Origin: Planococcus sp. CPCC 101016
GTDB lineage: Bacteria > Bacillota > Bacilli > Bacillales_A > Planococcaceae
NCBI RefSeq assembly: GCF_007859295.1
Contig: NZ_VOHB01000002.1
Location: forward strand, 620,001 to 684,000
Length of the DNA stretch: 64,000 nt
Reading direction: 5' to 3'
The translations under genes and the position numbers were made by a program. Position 1 is the first letter of the stretch. Every line of letters starts with the position of its first letter. A model generated the notes under the pieces. It saw only the letters and a list, made by a program, of their open reading frames with translations. It was not told where the DNA came from and searched no databases. This document shows positions 60,624 through 64,000 of the stretch, in pieces.

Positions 60624-61841
60624 TTATTTAGCAGATTTTACAATTTCAATAATGACCTGTGTTGCTTTTTCCATATTTTCAGCTGAGATGAATTCGTATT
60701 TCCCGTGGTAATTTTCCCCGCCTGTAAAGATGTTCGGTGTTGGAAGCCCCATATACGATAATTGGGAGCCATCCGTACCGCCGCGAACAGGAACAATTTG
60801 AGGCTCGATGCCAAGCGCAATCATTGCACGTTCCGCATTGTCGACAATCTCCATGACAGGTTCAATTTTTTCACGCATATTATAATACTGATCTTCAATT
60901 TCCAAGTGGATCGCCTGTTCGCCATATTGTTGCTGTAGTTTTTCGGCAACAGCTTTCATATGCTGCTTCTTGTTTTCAAACTTGTCTTTATCAAAATCAC
61001 GGATGATATAGGTTAATTCCGCTGTTTCAACATTGCCGATAAAATTATTCAAATGAATGAAGCCTTCGTAGTTCTCCGTCAATTCAGGAACTTCGTCTTT
61101 TGGCATTTCCTGTTGGAACTGAATAGCGACGGTTTGGGCATTGACCATCTTGTCTTTTGCGGAGCCGGGATGGACGCTTTTTCCTTGGACAGTCAATTTG
61201 CCGCTGGCTGCATTAAAGCTTTCGTACTGCAATTCGCCAAGAGGGCCGCCGTCCATCGTATAAGCATACTTTGCACCAAAGCGTTCTACATCGAATTTAT
61301 GGGGACCACGGCCGATTTCTTCATCCGGAGTAAAAGCCACACGGATATTTCCGTGTTCGATTTCAGGATGGGCATTCAAGTATTCCATAGCTGTCATAAT
61401 TTCAGCAATACCGGCTTTATTGTCTGCACCAAGAAGTGTTGTTCCGTCTGTAGTTATCAAAGTGTGGCCAACGTAATTTTTGAGGGCAGGAAAATCAGAT
61501 ACCGTCATCGTAACGCTGTCACTCAAAGGGATGTCCTGGCCGTCATAATTGTTGACGCGCTTCGGATTGACGTTTTTTCCAGTAAAGTCAGTTGCAGTAT
61601 CAACATGCGCCAAAAAGCCGATGACCGGAATTTCCCGCTCCGTATTGGCAGGGAGTGTCCCGAATAAATAACCGGATTCGTCCATGCCGACATCGATCAG
61701 ACCGATGCTGTTCATTTCCTGTTCCAATTCGCGGAGCAGATCCCACTGTCCGGCAGTGGAAGGAGTGGTGGTATTGTTAAAATCTGATTGTGTATCGATT
61801 TTTGCATAACGGACGAGCCGCTCAATCAAAGTCTCCAACAT
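60624..61841 (-). CDS. pepT: Peptidase T (tripeptide aminopeptidase)
   Basis: 405 residues, M20B. Metal motifs: [14 protein letters not shown] (His-x-Asp), [38 protein letters not shown], and [23 protein letters not shown] near the end. It removes the N-terminal residue of tripeptides in the cytoplasm. The fourth M20 peptidase in the window. AGGGGGATTTATAC precedes the ATG. Confidence 0.93.
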   Translation of the reverse strand: MLETLIERLVRYAKIDTQSDFNNTTTPSTAGQWDLLRELEQEMNSIGLIDVGMDESGYLFGTLPANTEREIPVIGFLAHVDTATDFTGKNVNPKRVNNYDGQDIPLSDSVTMTVSDFPALKNYVGHTLITTDGTTLLGADNKAGIAEIMTAMEYLNAHPEIEHGNIRVAFTPDEEIGRGPHKFDVERFGAKYAYTMDGGPLGELQYESFNAASGKLTVQGKSVHPGSAKDKMVNAQTVAIQFQQEMPKDEVPELTENYEGFIHLNNFIGNVETAELTYIIRDFDKDKFENKKQHMKAVAEKLQQQYGEQAIHLEIEDQYYNMREKIEPVMEIVDNAERAMIALGIEPQIVPVRGGTDGSQLSYMGLPTPNIFTGGENYHGKYEFISAENMEKATQVIIEIVKSAK

Positions 61842-62090
61842 GTATAAATCCCCCTAGAGTAAATTCTGTATAAGCCAATCTGTTCCATACTATGCTTATG
61901 CCATTTTGCATTCGTCAATAGCACCAGCCTGATCAATATTCGATACACCTCGTACAGATAATCGTAATCAACGAATCAGGAGCTCAATATGAAAAGTGTA
62001 ACTTATATAGTCATATTTTAACACGAAGTGGGAAAATGGTGAAAATTAGGCGCAAAGTCATCGAAAGGCGTTGTCCCTTAGTAAATAGAA
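61842..62090. other. Gene-free stretch upstream of pepT
   Basis: AT-rich DNA that must hold the pepT promoter on the minus strand; no clean -35/-10 pair, hairpin or ORF with a ribosome site was found. Confidence 0.4.
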
Positions 62091-62120
62091 AGAACGATGC
62101 CCTTTTCAGGACATCGTTCT
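62085..62120 (-). terminator. Terminator of the met operon
   Basis: Minus strand AGAACGATGTCC / GGGCATCGTTCT stem with a 6-nt loop, then TTCTATTT; the T-run is interrupted. Confidence 0.65.
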
Positions 62121-62126
62121 CTTAAT

Positions 62127-62228
62127 TATACTGTTTTCTTGGATGACCTGGCTCGTTTCGATAGATACGAAGCGCCAAGAATTGATCGACTGGTAAGGAC
62201 CTCGGCTGCTTCTTTGATAAAGGTCATC
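62127..62228 (-). CDS. Possible 33-aa small protein after metQ
   Basis: ATG 62228 lies 7 nt after AAGGGA and 18 nt after the metQ stop. The reading frame runs 33 codons (starts MTFIKEAAEVLTSRS, ends RARSSKKTV) to a TAA just before the operon terminator. It is basic (Lys/Arg-rich end) with an amphipathic first half. It could be a real leaderless-type small protein or chance; no homologue is claimed. Confidence 0.4.
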
Positions 62229-62245
62229 GGAATTCCCTTAGAGTC

Positions 62246-63079
62246 TTATTGATAATCAACTAATTCTTCAACGGAGACAACTGTAGGAATCTGACCGCCT
62301 TTTGTGTGTTCGATAATAAACTCAGCAGTGTCTTCTTCCTGATATAATTCAACGATTTTCTGGTATGCTTCGTTATCTGCCTCTTCAGCACTTGCAGCAA
62401 TCAAATTAATATATGGTTTCGCTGTCTCACTTTCTCGTGCAATCGGGTCATCAGTTGGATTCAAGCCGGCGTCCACTGCAACGCCGTTGTTGATAACTGA
62501 AGCGGCAACATCGGGCATAGCACGCGGTGTGTGGCCTGAGACCATCGGCATAATTTCAATGTTTTTCGGATTATCGACGATATCTGCTGCTGTTCCTGTA
62601 AGTCCGGCATCTTCAGAAAGAGTGATCAGTCCTGCTTCATCAAGCAATAAAAGAGCGCGCCCCATATTGGTTGCTTCATTTGGCATTGCGATCTGTGAAC
62701 CTTCAGGAATTTCATCAATGGATTCGTACTTGTCGGAATACAAGCCCATCGGTGCAATGACAGTGGAGCCGATTGGCACGATATCGATGTTATGCTCTGC
62801 GACAAATTCGTCAAAATAAGATATCGTCTGGAAGGCATTTAAGTCCAGTTCACCTTCGGCAAGCGCAAGGTTCGGTGCTACATAATCGGAGAAGGTTTGA
62901 ATCTCCAAATCAATCCCTTCAGCTTCGGCTTTATCGGCGATGTAATCCCAGATGGTCGTGTCGGAACCGCTGATGCCAAGCGTCACTTTTGTAGTATCGC
63001 CTGAACTGCTATCGTCTCCGCAAGCTGCTAACGTTAATGCTGATAGTGATAGTAATACTGTTGCTGTAATTTTTTTCAT
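62246..63079 (-). CDS. metQ: Methionine ABC transporter binding lipoprotein (NlpA family)
   Basis: 277 residues. Signal peptide with lipobox LAAC (Cys20), then the NlpA fold: KVTLGISGSDTTIWDYIADKAE, LNAFQTISYFDEFVAEHNIDIVPIGSTVIAPMGLYS and the late DDPIARESETAKPYINLIA. It binds methionine (or its D-form or sulfoxide in relatives) outside the membrane for MetI/MetN. GGAGGAATTAATC precedes the ATG. It is separated from metI by 221 nt holding the intergenic repeat. Confidence 0.9.
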   Translation of the reverse strand: MKKITATVLLSLSALTLAACGDDSSSGDTTKVTLGISGSDTTIWDYIADKAEAEGIDLEIQTFSDYVAPNLALAEGELDLNAFQTISYFDEFVAEHNIDIVPIGSTVIAPMGLYSDKYESIDEIPEGSQIAMPNEATNMGRALLLLDEAGLITLSEDAGLTGTAADIVDNPKNIEIMPMVSGHTPRAMPDVAASVINNGVAVDAGLNPTDDPIARESETAKPYINLIAASAEEADNEAYQKIVELYQEEDTAEFIIEHTKGGQIPTVVSVEELVDYQ

Positions 63080-63131
63080 GATTAATTCCTCCGGTTTTCT
63101 GTGTTTATTTTATTTAGTACTAATTTTTTCT

Positions 63132-63154
63132 CCATGCCAGGCAAAACTGCATGG
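63132..63154. repeat. Short inverted repeat next to the repeat element
   Basis: CCATGC and GCATGG separated by 11 bases, just outside copy B in the metI-metQ gap. Confidence 0.4.
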
Positions 63155-63155
63155 T

Positions 63156-63299
63156 CGCTTGCGCTTTTCATTGTTTTCTAGGCTTCGCCAGCGCGTCTTA
63201 TGCCCGTCGAGGGCCCGCAGGATGCGGGTTAGCTAACCGTTGCGACAGGAAGTCGCGCTCTTAGGTTAGCTTCTGCTTTTGGGCGCTTGCGCTTTTCTT
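63156..63299 (-). repeat. Intergenic repeat element, copy B, with terminal direct repeats
   Basis: Read on the minus strand it starts AAGAAAAGCGCAAGCGCCC and repeats the block order of copy A (43284-43412): CCAAAAGCAGAAGCTAA, a GCGAC hairpin, GGTTAGCTAACC (perfect palindrome, 63227-63238), and a CCCGCA-TGCGGG hairpin (63214-63228). The 13-bp word CGCTTGCGCTTTT occurs at both ends (63156-63168 and 63284-63296). It sits inside the met operon between metI and metQ. Confidence 0.75.
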
Positions 63300-63300
63300 G

Positions 63301-63951
63301 TCAACTGCGTCTCACTGTTCGTGACAATACGTTTCCGAGTGATTGAACTCCTTGGACCAGTACGACCAGAATCGCAACTGTAATGAACATGACGAGAGTA
63401 TCAAATCGCTGGTAGCCATAAGTGATAGCTAAGTCTCCCAAGCCGCCTCCTCCGATAGCGCCTGCCATTGCAGATGCACCAATTAAGCCGACCATGGCTA
63501 TTGTCAGAGCAAGAACAAGTGAGCTTAAAGCCTCCGGAATCAGGAAGCGGAAAATAATCTGCATGGGCGATGCGCCCATAGCTTGTGCGGCCTCGATTAC
63601 CCCTTTATCGACTTCCAATAAAGAGTTCTCGATTAACCGAGCTATATATGGTCCGGCGTAGAAGACCAATGGAACAATGGCAGCTGCTGTACCAATCGAG
63701 GTTCCCACAATCAGACGCGTCAATGGGATAATAGCGACCATTAAAATGATAAAAGGAACGGATCGGAAAATATTAATGACAACGTTCAGCACTTTTGAAA
63801 TTGGTTCACTTTCCAGCAAATGTCCTTTGCGTGTCACCACCAGCAGGATACCGAGTGGAAAGCCGATCAATAAGGAAAATCCGAAAGCGGCGCCGGTCAT
63901 ATAGACCGTTTCCCATAAAGCTTCTAAAATCTGTTCGTAGTTAACTGACAT
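63301..63951 (-). CDS. metI: Methionine ABC transporter permease
   Basis: 216 residues, about five membrane segments. Contains SVPFIILMVAIIPLTRLIVGTSIGT, the EAA-type loop GVIEAAQAMGASPMQIIFRFLIPEAL and GAIGGGGLGDLAITYGYQRFD, all typical of MetI. It forms the channel for MetQ-delivered methionine. AGGAGG precedes the ATG. The end of the putative metN overlaps its first codons. Confidence 0.9.
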   Translation of the reverse strand: MSVNYEQILEALWETVYMTGAAFGFSLLIGFPLGILLVVTRKGHLLESEPISKVLNVVINIFRSVPFIILMVAIIPLTRLIVGTSIGTAAAIVPLVFYAGPYIARLIENSLLEVDKGVIEAAQAMGASPMQIIFRFLIPEALSSLVLALTIAMVGLIGASAMAGAIGGGGLGDLAITYGYQRFDTLVMFITVAILVVLVQGVQSLGNVLSRTVRRS

Positions 63952-64000
63952 AATTATTGACCTCCTCTATGTGTATATCGCTGTCCCGGATAGAGGATAA
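63941..64000 (-). CDS. metN: Methionine ABC transporter ATPase, C-terminal end (partial)
   Basis: Only 19 residues before the stop are visible: LSSIRDSDIHIEEVNNYVS. This resembles the end of the NIL domain of MetN, and the position just upstream of metI on the same strand is the expected one. Its stop overlaps the metI start region by 11 nt. Two other frames also lack early stops, so the frame choice is an inference. Confidence 0.55.
   Translation of the reverse strand, partial: LSSIRDSDIHIEEVNNYVS

Noticed and set aside
62952..63236. Plus-strand ORF across the metQ start and the repeat
   Set aside because: Antisense to metQ and through the repeat element; no ribosome site.

Overview
The window looks like a low-to-mid GC Gram-positive chromosome of the Bacillales, most like Planococcaceae (Planococcus/Sporosarcina relatives). 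The reasons are AGGAGG-type ribosome binding sites, lipobox substrate-binding proteins, sigma-B type promoters with YflT/YsnF/YwbE-like stress genes, MhqR-, NsrR- and Fur-type operators resembling those of Bacillus, and an intergenic repeat of a type common in this order. The genus is an inference from protein style. No rRNA, tRNA, prophage, insertion sequence or CRISPR array was seen.

Layout. 1-10.2 kb: a peptide-use locus with a divergent M20 peptidase, an operon of two further M20 peptidases plus a complete Dpp/Opp-type ABC importer, and a distal gene for an unusual one-component regulator. 10.5-17.6 kb: a dicarboxylate/glutamate symporter and a complete ribose operon rbsRKDACB behind a textbook promoter and an operator that is also a perfect cre. 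17.8-28.6 kb: a DacB/PBP4-type D,D-carboxypeptidase, a class I amidotransferase/M19 dipeptidase/methyltransferase operon, and membrane proteins (YihY, CNNM/CorC, YdjM-like, SLC13). 28.6-36.3 kb: MFS exporter, SRAP protein, patatin, GNAT, then an AsnC regulator/GGT/two-gene chromate transporter cluster as in ywrC-ywrD-ywrB-ywrA of Bacillus. 36.5-40.1 kb: Rrf2 regulator, UPF0291, Hsp33, an MhqD-type esterase behind an MhqR-like box, and glutaminase.

40.2-48.3 kb is a general-stress region. Three YflT-domain proteins and a Vms1-like release-factor homologue each sit behind a sigma-B-like promoter, and further candidates lie elsewhere in the window. A V4R-STAS protein with both stressosome phospho-threonines (59.6 kb) could feed the same regulon. 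48.4-54.3 kb is an iron-uptake region: two FhuF-type Fe-S proteins, a FecE-type ATPase, a siderophore-binding lipoprotein and a fused double permease, with Fur-like boxes in the divergent promoter region. 54.3-57.6 kb carries two flavohemoglobins and nsrR; only one hmp has a clear NsrR dyad. Between the two hmp genes lies an array of 12-bp motifs at an exact 21-bp period. 57.6-64 kb: a pyridoxamine-oxidase-like stress protein, EamA exporter, PepT, and the end of a metN-metI-metQ operon on the minus strand, with an intergenic repeat between metI and metQ and a likely 33-residue small ORF after metQ.

Recurring themes are scavenging of peptides and gamma-glutamyl compounds (four M20 peptidases, M19, C26-like, GGT, glutaminase, Dpp importer, glutamate symporter) and stress defence (oxidative, nitrosative, quinone, chromate, general stress).
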